Source of the DNA: Primula veris
Lineage: Eukaryota > Streptophyta > Magnoliopsida > Ericales > Primulaceae
NCBI GenBank assembly: GCA_963682055.1
Contig: OY821749.1
Coordinates: forward strand, 7,490,336-7,554,335
Reading direction: 5' to 3'
Length of the DNA stretch: 64,000 bases
How positions within the stretch are numbered: position 1 is the stretch's first letter; each line of letters begins with the position of its first letter. The notes beneath the pieces were generated by a model. It was given only the letters and a program-made list of their open reading frames with translations, was not told the origin of the DNA and searched no databases. This document shows positions 45,944-62,243 of this stretch, piece after piece. The translations under genes and the position numbers were made by a program.

Positions 45944-48900
45944 TCACAAAAAGCTTGTTCCCAACGTGAGATCGTTTAAATTTGAGATTATCTGTGCACG
46001 AGTTGTTCCAATCTGGTTAGCAACGTCGAGCTGTTCCTCCAATGCAAGCATTTCATAGCTACAAAATCACCAAAATAATATGCTTATGATGCAAGTTTCA
46101 AAATATATTACAACTAAAGAGCATATTAAAATGCAAAAGAGGAAGGCTTCAATAGTGCAAATGAGAATATCTAAAAACAAAAGGGGGGGCTTTTTCCGAA
46201 AAAAACAAAAAAAAATAACAAAAGGGGGGCTTATTCTTTAACTAAGAACGCTAAAAAATCGCAATAGCATAATATGGATGGTGTACTAAGAGCTTTGTAG
46301 TTTAAGCTCAAGTAAGATTTGAAAAATTAAAAAGAAAATAAGTTTAGGCTTTGGATACCCAAACAAACTACTTATTGATTGATCCACAAAAATTGCAGGG
46401 TCACATGTTTTGATGATTTAAGACAACTTGTTTTCTTCATTTTTGTGAGTTCTTTATGCAAAAAACTGTTTATTAAAGCTTCCAACTTTTAGGTTTTCAT
46501 GAAATTCGTTTTAGAGAAACCCGAGTTTTTTCTCATGTTTTCTTCCGTTAAAACGGAAAACTCAGAGAACCCGACCAAACTAAAATCTGACCTGTAAACG
46601 GACATTATAAACAACTTTTTGCTACAAATCTCACACCTTGAAAACGATCTCAAAACTAGAAATGAGAACTCAAGGCGTGTTTGGTAACAGCTTTTTAAGT
46701 AAATAAGCTGGAACTTGCTGGTCTAAAAAAATTAGGATCCACTCAACTTAACGTTTCTGCCTTTTTTCAGGACAAATTACCCGAAAAGCTCAACTTTAAG
46801 GAGTATCAGCCAAATGCAGTCCAGCTTTTAAGCAAAAAAAACGCGAGTATTAAGGATACAACGAAACAAAGCCTCAATCAATCCATAACCTCATGCACTT
46901 ACTGGTAAAGCAATTCAAAGTCTATAATGCTGTCAGGTCCAGGACGATGAGCTTTTCCATCAGAACGGAACTGTCGAAAAGACCTTGGATTAAGCCCAGC
47001 TATATGTGGAACTGCTTCGACGAGCTTTTTCTGCAGAGATTGAAGACGGCGGAACGACAGTTCATCGACAGGTGTCACACAACCAATACTGCCATCTAGA
47101 GTGCCAAATAGTAATGAGAATCTATTTGTTTTATCAGAGTTGCTTCGATCGGACGAAGTAGGGAGCATTTGTAATCGTAAGAACTTTGATACACGTGAGC
47201 CTACGTGGAACTCGGCCCTAGAGAGAAGTTTTGCCCCTTTCCAACTCTCTGACATTTTTGGTGCGTAGTAGAATATCTACATTAATCATTCCAATAATTA
47301 GAGGGTGTTCTTAATACTTATTAGACATAATATAAGTATAGCTTCTAAAGTACAACATTTAGGGTTCAACTTCAACCGGCTCAAATAATATCGTCACAAC
47401 AAAAATTACTAAGCTCACAGAGGTTTAGATTTTCAGAAAAAGCACAGATGGTAACTTCAATGCTGTAAAGGGAACAGTGGAGCAATCATCTGCTCTTATC
47501 AGATATTAAAATGGTAATATATCAGTTATGTATATCACCCTATTAGCTGTTAACAATTTGTACACCAACCAATTAGAATTCTCACAAATTAGACACCAAT
47601 TTACAAAAAATCAAACAATCAGTTAACTAACCTATCATAGTTTTAATGTTGGTAGACTAATTGTTAGTTTTTAGTTAGAATGATAACGGCGATTATTAGT
47701 TGTTTCTTCTTGAGCCTAACGTACTAATCGTTAAAAGCTGATAATATGGTGTAGGGAGATGATATTTATGCTACTAAAATATACTTTACCCAGAAATAAA
47801 TTAAACTTATGCCATCATTTCTGTTAAGGAACTTCCAGAACCAGCAAAAATGTGGTCACTTTGGAACGTGTTACAGCAGCATCGACTATAAACTACTACC
47901 AGGGAAAGAAAGTGCTGACCTGGATATTTTTTTGCTCATCTGAAACCATAAGGCTTAGCGTGCTTCCATCAATTAAAAACTCAGTTGCTAAACAATCAAG
48001 TGAGCCAAAATCCTTGGCTAACAAGCTAAGTTGAGATCCCTGCTCTTTCCAACTTAGGAAAAAGATGCTCTTGTGAATGTCACCGATGAGAATAAAATTT
48101 TTAACCTACAAAATGAAATTGAGATCAAAATGTAGCATAATCCTACACCTCTATATAAGTCTACATGTTGCTTACATACAGTGGATAGATGGGATAAGTT
48201 ATGTTGGTAGCTACAATAGCATAATATGAACATGATTTTGGATTTTCTTTCCAATAGGCATTAGTTGAACCATGGTTAAAGCCAAAACAAACTAAAAAAG
48301 AATCTAACAATTAGCTCAACAGTTGAACAAGATTGCACATAATTTTTAGATCTCGATCTAGCCATTACAATAACAGTTGAACAAGAACACATGTAATTTT
48401 GTCACATCTCGACCCTCGACGTAACAGTCACGAAATTGGTGAGGGTCTCGCATCAGCTTTTTGTTAGGTACAAGTACAACAGCTGCTTAAAAAAAGCAAT
48501 AAGTAAATAACTTGCTTAAGAAAAGCTATAGTGGTGTGTTTGTCAACAACTTGAAAAGCTAAGCTATTATCGTAATTAACATTTAGCATTAACTTATAAT
48601 TTTCCTTGCTAAGCCAAAATGGCAAGGTTGCCTCTCCAATTTACAAATTAACAGAAGATCAATTTGTTTTGCAGATCAGAAACACATACGAGACTGTTAA
48701 ACAAAAGCAAAAACGTATTACTGAGATTCATAGAAAGTTTAATGCGATTCAAGAGTTGTCATTTTGTCCATCATGGATTTTCTACTGACAAGAATCAAGC
48801 CCCCAATCTGTAACTTTGTTTCTACGTAACTGGTCGATGGATTGACCGGTAAATTAATTAAAGAAAGAAAAAGTGCGAAATGGATAGAGAAAGAGAAGAC

Positions 48901-51900
48901 AGGAGAAAAATAAAAAAGCTAAAAACAACAGCAAAGGTGAAAGAACGGGATATATAAAGAGTTACGCCATTGATAGCTAAATTGCATTTAATGAGGGTGT
49001 TTCCTTATAGACAACCCAGTACGTTAACTTGTTAAAGACCCGTAAGAATTTTACAGAGAAAAACAAGCAACAAAAACACCAATTTTACAGCTTTTTGCTT
49101 TAGGCTTTTCTATCTTTTTCCACTCATAAGTTAGCTTTTTACAAGCTTAAAAAGCTGTGATACCAGACCCCCTTGACTGTTTCTAAGCAAAACTAATGCC
49201 AAGGGTGAGTCCCCAAGAGGTATAGTGTCTGCTTGTGCTTTTCTACTTTGTACCGTCCAGATACTGTTTCACTGAACTCTAGTAATAAAATATAAGCAAA
49301 TTGCACAGAGATAAAATCTAACTCTATTACTCATGGGAGAGAATAACAATGGCAAAGGGTTACTTACTATGTTTAAACTCACAACATAAAGAGGTGGAGC
49401 ATCAAAAAAGGCAACACCGTTCAACTCTGAACCAGTCCACTTGTGCAAAATAATCTTAGGACCAGAAGCTATCAACAAATGACCTTGAAGGGAAGCTAGA
49501 GCTGATATAGCACCCTTTAATTCCTTTGAAAAAACCTCTGAAACCTGAAATGAGTAACATTTACGGTTTATTCGGTGGCAGCTATTAGACAAAGAAAAAT
49601 CGATTTTTATCTACTCGCCAAGAAAGCTAGATACTTTTGAATGGTTTTAAGCTGTATAGACATATTTGTCACCCCACAATTTAAGATGGGTTATTACTAG
49701 TACCTTTAAATAGAACAATAGAGTACTGAAAAGGTTTTTTGCATTATCCTAATCAATATATCCCTATGTAACTAGTGTCTTCATTGGACCTGCTCCAATA
49801 TAAACGAAGTATGATCTATGCACACAGATACGGCAAACACTTATATGAACCCGGCGCACTATAATTAAGGGTGTGCCAACCAATAGAATTTTTTAGTTTT
49901 AATTTTAAATTAATTTTAGGGTAGTTATTTTGGGGTTAATTAATAGGTGTTGGGTTTTTAGTGGATGGCACACCCTAAATTATAGTGCACCGGGTTTACG
50001 GTAGTGTTACTCCACAGATACACACACACACACACAAAATGTATATATAAATGCCAAACTGGTCGAAATTCAAAGTCGTAGACATTTCAAACTAGTACAA
50101 ATTTGTAGAGGGATAAATATAGATTTGTATTAATAATCATAAGTAGATGGTTTATCGAATCAAACTCTGCCATAATAACAAAAACATCGACCAGAAATTG
50201 CGTCAACAAAATCGTTCTTAAGAGACATTAAACTGGTGGAAGGAAGAATAGTTTTAAGGGAAAACTTGGCATTTTGAAATATGCATTTTAAAAAACTGTA
50301 ATTAGTTCAGTAAAAAGGCTTGGTCTATTCTGCTTAAATCTTTGTTTAGGAGGTAAAGAGTAAAAAGCTTTGGCAAAAACGCTGCTCTTTTAAGCTTAAA
50401 ATAAAAAAAAAAAGATGAAGGTTTGAAGTCCCAACAAAACCAGCACTTAATTAGGGTTCTATGTTGCAAGGACATAGCTGGGTCTTTCTGGACTAATTTA
50501 AGAATATACTCAATCTTGACAAACTTTTTCTTTTTCTATAGTCGACTAAATAAAAATAGTTAGCAACTTACAAAAATCTGTGAATTCTCTACATTTTTGT
50601 CAACAGAAAACAAGAGCACACGCCCTCTTGCAGCAACATCCTCTCCTTGAACATAAGCGGTTCCAATAGCCAAAAGAGTTTCATTTTCTCTACTGGTTGT
50701 ATTCTGCCACAGAATAAACAGCAATTAAAGATGGGAAAATAATTTCTCCAGTCCAACCTCGACTTGGAAATAAATTGTTGGAAAATAAAATACCAAATCA
50801 AACTTACAAATAGAGTAACAACTCGAACGGTCAATGCATTTTCAAAAGTTTGCATTGGAATTGTAGCCCTGGTTTGCCAGGGACCACCAGATTTTTCTGG
50901 CTCCATAATTCGAACCTCAAATTCCTCTACACTGTAAGTCCCATCAGTAATTAAGTTATCTTGATCAATCTGGTAACCATTATCTTGATCAATTAGAGAC
51001 GAGATGACTTGATTTAATGGCTTAAGCACCTGCAGTTTAACAACAACTCAATACTCATTATTAACTTTTTATAGTAGTCCTTTCTCTTATGACAAAAAAA
51101 ATCTTATGGTTTCCCTCCTACCCCCAAGCCCCATTAAGAATTGAACCGGCAGCCTTTTTAAGTGAGGGTGCAAGTTCTAGCCACCCAAAAAATAATTAAG
51201 AAAATTGTACTAGATACTACAGAATAAAAGTAAAAGATTAGGACAAAAAACACAATCAACTTACTGGCACAGAAACTATAAGTGGGTATAGGTTTTTCTC
51301 ACTAAAGTAAGTAACTTGATGGGGAGTGCCCTTCAATGCAATCTGAAAACATGACAACAAAAGATTCTGTTAGTGGTGGATCTAAAAGAAATTTAATTAT
51401 TAAAACTGACATATATATGAGAAGAATTAAAAGGAAAACTGACTTTCTGAACAGGCCAATAGTTATCATAGCACAGAAGAGATGACAGCTGGCAAATTTT
51501 CAAAACACCCTGCAGAACAAAGAAATATGTAAAATCTGAAAAGGAAGGAAGAAAGGAAGAAGAGAGAGAGAGGGAGGGAGAGAGAGGGGGGGTTGAAAAC
51601 TAAAGAGGTTATGACGACAGGTACAGTTTTCTCCTAACCTGTGAAGTCACATATATAAGACCATGATTACAGTTGACATTGTGAAGGACAGCAAAGGCGG
51701 TAATAGGCCCATCACATAACTGCAAAAGAAAAAAAATCATTTAATTAAAAATTGCATTTGCAATATTCAGATTCAAAAATCATATCCAGAAGACAAACAT
51801 TCTACATATGTTATATTGACCCTTTTGCCCCTCTTCATAGGTTCTTGTTCGAACTTCGAAAACTAAGTCCTTAAAATACAATCTAGGAGTGTGGACAACA

Positions 51901-54900
51901 AGTGTGGTCATATGCAGGTTGTATGGGAAATTCATCTATTCAAAGTTGATCGTTGCGATGGTGCAGGCAGTAACTAAATCAAGAAACAGCCAAATAACCG
52001 GATCGATTAACCAAAATTCCAATCCTAAGCTTTCGAAAGTTTAGTTCAACTAAAGGTTAACACCTAATGTAGAAACTAATACTTCAGTTTGAGTTTCTAT
52101 TCCAACAAAACCAATTTGACAACCAAAAGTATCCCAGTTAGCTATCTACACTTCTGCATCAACTTCAAACTTATAATGTAACATCAAAATAAAGATAAAA
52201 TTTAGAAAATAATTACAACTAACCTGGGGGTGAACACGAAGGCGTTCCCTAAATATCATAAACCAAGCTGGTCTTGACCCTGAAAGGAAAAATCCTGGGT
52301 GACCACCAACATTCTTAAACACAGTCATTTTTTGGGTAACAGTTCCCTCTAACAACTCTTCCCTTGCATAAGGGTCCAAAGGAATACGTTTAAACCTTAA
52401 ATTTCTAAGCCTGGAACTGCTTACACTCACACTACTCTGAATAGGAGCCTCCCCAATCTTAGATGAGCTCTCCGAACCTTCAAAAAGGTAACTGTGGTAA
52501 CATAGAATAGTTCCATCGCTCAGAAATCCAAACAAATATGGACGACTGTGTTGCCCTCCCCATTTATGCATTGCTAACTCAACCACCTTCAGGTTTTGAG
52601 TGTTAGGCGATTCTTCCTTTTTTTTAGTCAAATTTATATCCATGTCCACGAGATACGTCTTCCCAGATACGAAGTTATCAACGGAGTAAACGTGGTTGAA
52701 AGTGGGCACATCTAATATCTCAAGAGAACCACTTTGGTAACACATAATGAGATATATATCACTTTGATCATGTGATGAACCATCGATTGCCTCACCCATA
52801 CCAGTATTAAGCCATGCGTCTGTACTTGTCTTACGTAGCCATGGCTCAGGTCCTTTATCATGATAAAGTGTACAGGCGGACATTGGTTTGTTTGTTCCTC
52901 CAACTAACGATGGAATGCTTAAAGAGACAGTGCAAGTTGAAGGATCTGTAAACAAAACAATAAAAAGACTCGCATTTAAAAAAGATCAGCATTGTAGCTG
53001 AAAAAAGAATCTGATAAAAGAGAGGGTCAATTTAATTGCTATTATCGTGGATTGAAAAATTAATACTCAAGTTCCAGACCTGATGAATTTAAGACATGAC
53101 GTTGCACTAGAGGAAAATGACAAGGCTATTCACAAACATTCATCTACAAAGCAATACAGTTACATACAATTTCTCGACCCAATTAGAAAGTAAAAGATAA
53201 GCTCTAGATAGATGCAAAATATGGTGCAATGGTGTGTCAATACTATGTACAACGAAGACAAAAAAAGTTGCACAAAAAACCAGCAACATAATATCATCTC
53301 ATGAATAATGTAGATGCTATACGACACTGATACTTAAATACATGTACATAATCACTGATCTTTATTCCGAATACTAGAGAAGGAAATAACCACGATACGA
53401 AATAATGAAACTATATGAATACGTTTCCAACAAATATAGTAAATGTCTGGAAACGGTAATATTCCAGATAAACATTAACCTCATTTCATTTTTTGCTAAA
53501 CTAAGATCACAGAAGCACTTTAGCAAAAATCTCAATTGGTAAGATGAGAATGACCATAATAAAATGGGACAGAATTAGATACCGTTGTTTAGTAAAAACC
53601 TTTAGACTTAACAGACAAGTAAGAGAAGAGCAACCCCATCCAATCTACATATTTAATGTATTTGTAAACACCATCACCATGTGTTGCAAAATAATTACAC
53701 ACATCTATATTCTTGCTAGTTTACTTTTTTCCAAGTTAACTTAAAACAGAAAGATAAAGAGGACGTGCAAACATACGGTTTCTGAAAAAGTTGCTAATTA
53801 CTGAAGAAAACATTTCCAAACAGATTCATTTAATGTAATTTAGATATCAAGAAAATAGCAGAGCAAGTGAGAGAGAAGACCTCCAACAAGCAACTGAATA
53901 CTTCCATCAGCCATTCTCAGTAACACGTATGGATCAGCAATACATACAGATGAAACAGTCAAACCATCAGCGCCAGAGCCAGATTCGGTGTTCGAAGCTT
54001 TAAATGTCAATTCTTGAGTCATAAAGGCACCATCAAGAATTCGAGCACCACGAGCAAAAACTTGAACTACTCGGCGCCTATAAAAAAAAATTGAGTCATA
54101 TGTTTCACAATTCAAAAGCAGTTTACAAAAACCATAAGCAAAATACAGGAATATAATAGTATGCCCTATGTGCTTTATTTTATAAATTTAAGTCATAAAC
54201 CTGTAAGTTGCGAAAGACCAACTAAGGGAAAGAGAATTCTGAGAGAAGAGAGAAATAACTAAAAGTTGACCAATGCAAAATTACATTAGCCACGAACTCA
54301 GATTTTATTTTAGATAAAGAGAGCCTATTCACCATTCGGTCTTCTGATTTACATGCAGACTGACAGAGTGATCAATATCCTATCATAGCAGGTCTCTAAG
54401 CAAAGTTACATTTGCGTTTCTTGGTAAACTAGAAGATCTTCAGAAACGCAAAGATACTTGGAATCCACAAAATTTAGACAAATAAGATCAATAAGATACA
54501 CAACTCCAACTTTAAATTCATGCCTTCTTTCAAACCCCCTTAAAACCCTTGAATCAATTATATATGACTTAAACACAGATGAATAAGATGATCAAAGTTT
54601 ATTGCACGTTATCTAATTCCTATGGTATTGAACTTTTTTTTTGCGTCCAAATGAACGTAAATTCTCTGTCATATATAAATCTCCATTTATTCTTTGACTT
54701 TTAATTTTATGTAAGCGAATAACTGAATGTGATCAACAAATATGTAGATTCACCTTCCAAATAGATTCCCAGCAGCAACTGTACTTCCCTGAACATAGTA
54801 GTCAACATTTTCAGTAACTTCCTCCAAGTTACTAGCTGCCTCCAAAACCTGCATTTATTAAAGCGCACATCACCACAATGTTCACACCTACCAAAATTAT

Positions 54901-57900
54901 AAAATCTTCTTTCATCACGAGACAAAACATAAAGAGCATTATGACTGTATAATCATCTATCAAATAATTAGGTATGAAATGGGTCAACCTTATGCAAAAT
55001 CATGGGCATCGGAGGCCAGTGTTTAAAGTAACTGAAATTCGAACAATAAGTGCTTATGTTCTTCCCTAGCAACATAACCTTTATAACAGCACAGCCTTTC
55101 TCCCACAATAATTGGACACACCCACAAGTAAAATAAACTGGAATAAATAAATTAAAAAAATGGATTTTACATTCAAATCCTACTTAAACCCTCACCAACA
55201 TGTTTCTGACCATAGACACCCTTCATATGTTCAACCAAATGGTGCGACTTAATGGCCTAACTCTTAATGATTTCATTACATAAAAGTACGGCTTCCCATT
55301 CATCTTTCCCAATAAAAAAATCATTACTATTTTAAGGAGTACTGCAAGTGTATATGTAGTTTAACTTCATATAATATATCTGGTCCAAACCAGAAAAAAA
55401 AAACGAGGATAAGCAATCATTAGCAAAAGAAAGCCTTAATTTTTCATAGAGGAGGTAAAGTTCAGATGATAACATAATGTCAGATTCAGTTAAAAGATAT
55501 CTGAAAGCAGGAGCGAAGTCAGCATTGCTATTCAGGGGTTGTGAAGTATGATATGTTTTTTCGCAGGGTTACGAAATACAATATTCGGAATTTTTTTAAA
55601 AATGACTCCTATAGTAAATAAAAGGAGAAACGGAAATATAAGTACTACAAGAAGGAAGTGTTAATTTCGTCTTTTTGAGTAAATGACAGTCAGGAACATT
55701 ATAGAGAATATATGTAAAGTGAGAAAGATCTAACGAAATATTATTGTGGTAAGCATCTAACTAAAGTACTAAACTGATTGATATGCACAGGAATCACTCA
55801 GCTACACATAGCAACACATGGTAGGTTTACAAATCCTCGTGATATCATTAGGAAGAAAAAAAATTGAGATTTTACCATCGTTCGTGTATCCAAACTAATA
55901 ATCAAATATGCATGGTATTCATCATCCTCCATGTTTATTTTTGAAGAATCAACGGAATGACTTCGAGTGTTTTTGTGGTAAACAGTCCAAATTCCCTTAC
56001 AACCTGGCAATTGCTCCTGTGGAAGGTATTATTAAATGTTCATTAGCAGTAGAACCAGCCTGATGCCGAGTGAGGTATATAAAGGTTTAACCAAGTTGAA
56101 CAGCTCACTTTGCTCATGCTAGATTAGATTCAAAGTAAATCATACCAAACTCATGCATGAGTAAAACAAGAGAAAAGAGTGGCTTCAACAAATTTGTGCA
56201 CAAACTCTTTTGAAAGCAAGTTTTTGGTTAGAGCTCCTGTTTTGAAGTATGGCTCTATCAAATCGATGATCATTACATTACAACAAAGTCTAAAACTTAT
56301 TTTAGGGAAAGTTTCATTTTAGTGCCCCAACAGTTTATACATGTTTGATTTAGTGCCTTGCTGCCTTGGTGTTCCACTTGTTGAGTTTAGTGCCCCAACA
56401 TTTCACAAAGTGTAGTTATTGAGTCTCCTCAATAGCTACACTTTACTCATACTTATACTTAATGCTCTTAAATTTTGTAAAATCGATATTTTCCAAAAAC
56501 AAAAAGAAAAGACTTGTAGCTTTTCCCTAGATAACATTTTCATATTATAATTTAATTAAAATAACAGAAAGCTATGCATATTTTTGTACGGAATCATACA
56601 TACAAAAAGTTATCCAATAACCATCATCAAACATACTAATAGAGTACAATTAGAAGACAGTTGCTTGAATCTATCTCAAAATTTAGTAAACACTCCAAAA
56701 AGCAGCAAAGCTAGAAGAAATCACGTACTTTTTACTTTTGGAAACAATAAGAATATAAATAAGCTATCGGTTGCAACATCTTAATATATAACCTACAATT
56801 TAAACACTAATCATCTTGCTAGAACTTGAAAGCAAGATATTTGTGATGTTCTGTTGCTAGCAAGTTTCTGGCAAGTTTCTGGCAAAAGATTGTAAATCAT
56901 ATGACAATATACAGGATGGTTTATAATCAAGTAGATTCGAAGAAATATCGCAACGCTGCGTGACATTTGTCGAAAAAATTCTAAAAAATGCTATGGTACG
57001 ATTAAAAAAGAGAACTGGAGATTGTTCTAAATCTGAGAAAAGAAAAGGTAATCCGACTGTAAATAAAAAAAAATTAGTGTTATAGAAGAGTAATATATCG
57101 GTTAGAATTTTTAGCAGTGTAGTGAGTAGGAACTCAACTGCTACGTTTCAAATTTTGGGGCACTGAACCGCACAAACTATGAGAAACTACATTAAACATA
57201 TGAGAATTGTAAAGATAACTAACTTGAAATTTTCTCCTTACATTAACAACCATAAATTTGAATAGTATGAACGTTAATAAATGATTAATAAAATATGGTA
57301 GTCACGACCTGAGTGACCACTTCTGGGCGGATCGACTGCTGGAGCACGCACAGAGCACCGTTCTTTCCATGACCAGAACAGCACACCTGAAAAAAAACAA
57401 TACATTCAGTTAAATCAAGAAAATAAATGTTCGTTAGATATGGCAAGGTTTGCTAAAAGAAACTTACAAGCTCATAGTTACTTTGCTTAGCAACGCCAGT
57501 TGCATTAAGATCAGCATTATTCCTCAAACCATAAGAGAAGTCTTTCAAAGGGCCCACGTTGATTAGTGAATCTCTTACTGCAAATGAGAAAGTTTTCTGC
57601 ATACATCAAAATAACCATTACTAATTGAAACTTGATTAACCAACTCTCTAATAATGAGATATTGTTTTCTACTTTTATTATCTTTTGAAAAAAAGGTTAA
57701 AGAGGGTCAAAAGGAGAAAAAGGGAAACTACTTCACCTGGGCTGACTGTGCCTTATTTGGACTTGAACCATACAAGGCAAGCTCATCATTATTAAACATA
57801 TCTTGTAAAGCATCAGAAGATGATCTCCGTATTCGCTTCAATGAAGGGAAATCTCCTTCAATATCGCCAATCTAATAAATCATAAAGGGCAAGTTAATTA

Positions 57901-60900
57901 CAATGTGGAAAAGCACCAACTGAAATAAGATATAGTTTTACTTAGTTTAAATTTTTAAACCAAAAATAGTGGGTAGGAGTCCCACAACCCCATTCCAGAC
58001 TTCAGAGGGAAGTAGAGCTCCTGCCGACTTAGAAGAGTTGAAGAGAGTTTGTGCAATATTTGAAGTCATTTACAAAGAAAATGTATATAAACTATCAGTA
58101 TGCATATATATTATATTTTCAAAACTGCAAATTGCCATCCCTATTATAAACGAATATTTGATTTTCAAAAAAAAAAAAAAACAAACAAACCTCATCCTTC
58201 ACACTATGAGGTAAATTTGATGCTCCTGTGCCACATGAGAATTGCACGAGCAAGCTATCTCCTAAACGACTACCCAGGAAAAATAATGAGCTTCCAATTG
58301 TAGTCATCCCCTACAGGGAAACGATTACACTTAATCGTCTGGGGAAATAATAGGAACACTTTCTCATAGATAAAATTAAATAAAAGGAAGACAATGAATG
58401 ACACGTATTGAAATAGGCTCACTGAAGACAGCACTGAAGCTTTGGACTTTGAAAGATCAATTTTTTGCACAACCCTGGATATAAGTAAGGCAAATGTAAC
58501 ACATAGAAGAACAGCTATATCAAAAAAAAAAAAAATGTAAGGCAGATCCGCTGCTTTTATTGAACCGTCTACTTACTCTCATGTGTGCCATCAGTCTAAC
58601 CTTAACTTAACAAACCTTATATCTGACTCCTTGCTTCTCAGTTTTCTTTTGTGGCAAGTTTGTATCTAAAATTCAGTGTAGATTTGTTATTACTTCCTAA
58701 AATATTAGGAAGAACATTTTTTCCAATTAATTGAATCACAATTCTCTGCAAGTTATTTACTAATTTATACAAAGATGAATGTATTGTTGGTATTAAACTT
58801 ATGTCTGAATTCTATTCAAGAAACACAGAGTCAGCCCAACTTTGTATCAGTACATAAATATTAAACAAACTGCATATACATTTGTATCTATGGTGTTCAC
58901 TGATAACAGTTGCTTGCGGAATTTTTAAAGTCATTAATAAAAAGATACTTTTCTTTGCTGTATAATATTTTAGTCTTCAAAGTTGAAACTATAGAGGTTT
59001 AAGCATGTTCACACCAATTATTATGTGACTGCATTAGTGGAGATGGGGTTATAAGAGATGAGAAGAACTGGGAACATGAAAGATCTAACAAGCCAATCAC
59101 AGAGAAAAGGACAAAACTTAAAACTAGTAAAGAAGTTTGAAAGGGAATCATGTATGTACCTTCCATCGTAAACCAGAGTCAGAAGAAGCAACTCTCCTGT
59201 TTTGGTTGACAGTATTGCCACATCATTCGAGAGCCAAGTTGCATTGGCTGCATCAAGTTCCACAGCAAAATTTGATCTTGGCATATCTTGGCTGCAAAAG
59301 AAAACGGAAATTTTGATACATCTGATGGCTCAAATTATCTTATTTGGTGTAAACACATGTACTGACTCATAACACTATGCTAAACTATAAAACTGAAATA
59401 AGAAGAAGTTTGGATGCAAAGAATCCGTAATATCTGGGTTTTTTGTACTATAATACTCCCAGTGGCTTAATCTAAGCCTTCAGATAAGAGTATAACTGTT
59501 CCAGCTGAAGACATGGTCGAGCCCTTATGAACTGTTAGATCAAAATCAAAGCTGCCTATTATTTAGATAAAAGCCAGCTAAAAAGAACTTGAGTGCCCAT
59601 TTCAGAAGATGAAAAAGTTCAAGCTGGAAATGTAGTTATTACACTATGAGGGCGCTACGGAAGAAATATATCACTTTTATCTACATAAACATGTATATTC
59701 ACGTAAGAAGGATGATTAAATATTTTTGCTGTTTACAGATATAGTAACATTTTAATTATTCTGATGTTAAACTAAAGCTACAATGTAGCCCAGAAAACAT
59801 ATCAGTTTAAATAGTTAATCTCTCTTCAAACAACTAAAATCTCAGACAAAATGCGCACAGTAAACATTGTTGACAGAATTCGTAGGTCTCTTTGATGATA
59901 GTATTAGTAGTCAGTCCAGGATAACTATCAGCAATAGAGTATTGTAATTAGAAAGAGTACTAAAAGCTAAAACTAACCTGTTATCAGTGGGAACAGCATA
60001 GTTGTTCAAAGCCAACATGCAAGATGACGACTGTCCAAGTATGAAAATATAATACCATAAGAACAGTAGAAAGATACTAGCAACAAGTCGTAGCTTGACT
60101 TTCATCCACTTGAAAAGGTTACCTGGCTATGATATTGGATTGTATTTGCACAAAGGACGAGAATTCCACCAATAGGAGATGGCACGGCAAGAAGCTTATA
60201 AGCATCGTGCGGAAGATTCTGATAAGGAGTAGGGAGATAGATTTAGAAACATATTGTTATGGAAAAAACAAATGCAACCAATGTAACTTAATTCCTAGTT
60301 TCATACAAAGGATAGGCTTTGGAGTATCTATCCTGATGCAACAAAAATGTACCATCCTACAAGAAATTCTTAAGAAAGCAGTCTTTGTCGGTACAACTGA
60401 TTTTGACGTTACAGATGCTATAGAAAAGAAAGGCGCACTAAATGAATATGAAATAATGTTTTGATCAAATGAAGAAGAAAAACATGGGGATTTCCGTCGT
60501 CATGGGTGCTTCTTCTAGTAATATACTACTTCACTTATCAATCACACAAAACTGACAATTTGCTGATCAAGTTTTAATCCTTTACAGTATTCTAAAATGC
60601 GAGTCTAGGTGGCGCTGAGGCGTAAATCAGGCGGTAGGAAGAGCCTAGGCACCTAGGTGATTAAGCGGGATTAAGCCTAACAAAGCGAATTAAACAGGAT
60701 TGGGCAACGATTAACCGGGATCAGACGCTAGCCGACCTATATCTGCCTAAAACCTGCACCTTCGCTGACGGGGATATTGGAAACCCCTTGAGCCTTTTAG
60801 AACATTGATCCTATACGATTAACAAAAACAGTAATATGACTACACTGTGGTTTGGCATAGAGACAACTCTGTGGGCCAGAATCGTTAATTTAAAGACAAC

Positions 60901-62201
60901 GTTGATAAAAACAAAAACAAAAAACTTACATTAGCTGACCAGATAAGTGGATGCTGTTTTGAAGTTGTGCTTATACTAAATGCAGAAACAATACAGGTAT
61001 GGTGCTTCCACGCGCTTCGCCCAGCCCATGTAAGCTCTTGTTCATGTAGGATTACCATGACTGGCTCAATATAACCTGTAGAAAAAATTGAATATCAAAC
61101 ATTAAGCATAACATACCAAATACTAGCAAAGTGAAACAAACTCAAATATCATCTGAGTCTGGTAAGGAAGATCAAGTATTGACTAAACATAGCTGCAACA
61201 TCTCACCATGTACAAATATAAAATCCTTCACATGCTTTACTTCCAGATCTCTTAAATTGATTATATATGAGGACTCGATACGAGCAGCAACTGGACTTCC
61301 ATTAGTGAAAACATTCTCAGCACCAACCAAGCCAGAACCAACCTAAAGTCAAATTACAATGTCAAAAAATAGAAACAAAACATATGTGTGAAGTGCAACA
61401 GAAAGATTCAAAGGTAAGTAGAGTAAGAAATAATGTTGTCTAAATTTAAGCTAATTCTATATTAAGCCAGAAGAGTTGTGAAATAAACAAAAAGGGAATA
61501 AATGTGAATTAACAATTGATGGCTGATATGTAACACTTATTTGATTCTGATAAGGAATAGTTGTACACCTTGAGATTTTTCATCCATCAACTTTGGTATG
61601 TGGCGTTACAACAACGAAAATGAACTCAAAGTCCAAAGTATTTTAGCCTTTTAGGTGTTACTATACAGAAGCTCAAAGGTATTTATAAGATCATGTTTTC
61701 AACTCTAGCATTTGGCTCCTGTCAACGTGACGAAGATATAGTAAACACGCATTTCTACTTCAAAGGTTACGCTTTGAGCTTAACATTCTTACTTTTACCC
61801 AATATGTAGCATGGTGATTGTACTCGAGAGCATTCACTATCAACATACGACTACGATTACACCTTCTTTATCATAAATCAAAAACGCCAAACTTAAGTCA
61901 GACTAATTCATTGGTAGAAGATTGATTTGGCGAAAAAAAAGCATTACCAGGAAGGTCCCACAGACATGTCATTGCCATCAATTGATATCCATATTTCTCT
62001 ACATATATAAGCACATTTAATATAGAGTGTGGTAGAATTTAAAACCCATAGCACCTAATTCCTCATTGCATCTCGTCACCACTATAAAAAATCAATTCAT
62101 AAAAACTGCAACAAAACCTGAATGTGCATGAGGTCACCAAGAACACAATTTTCGACTTCCTTAAACACCCAAATAAAGAAGAAGGAATTCATAGGGAAAA
62201 A

Positions 62202-62243
<42 letters not shown>

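Noticed and set aside
48530..49170. Segment with GGTGTGTTTGTCAAC and inverted GGGTCTGGTATCACAGC ends, possible MITE
   Set aside because: Ends differ too much and no flanking duplication was found.
56306..57215. Inverted TTTAGTGCCCCAA / TTGGGGCACTGAA blocks in a CPSF160 intron, possibly the ends of a Mutator-like element
   Set aside because: The inverse match is short and patchy, the left side repeats the block directly, and no target duplication was seen.
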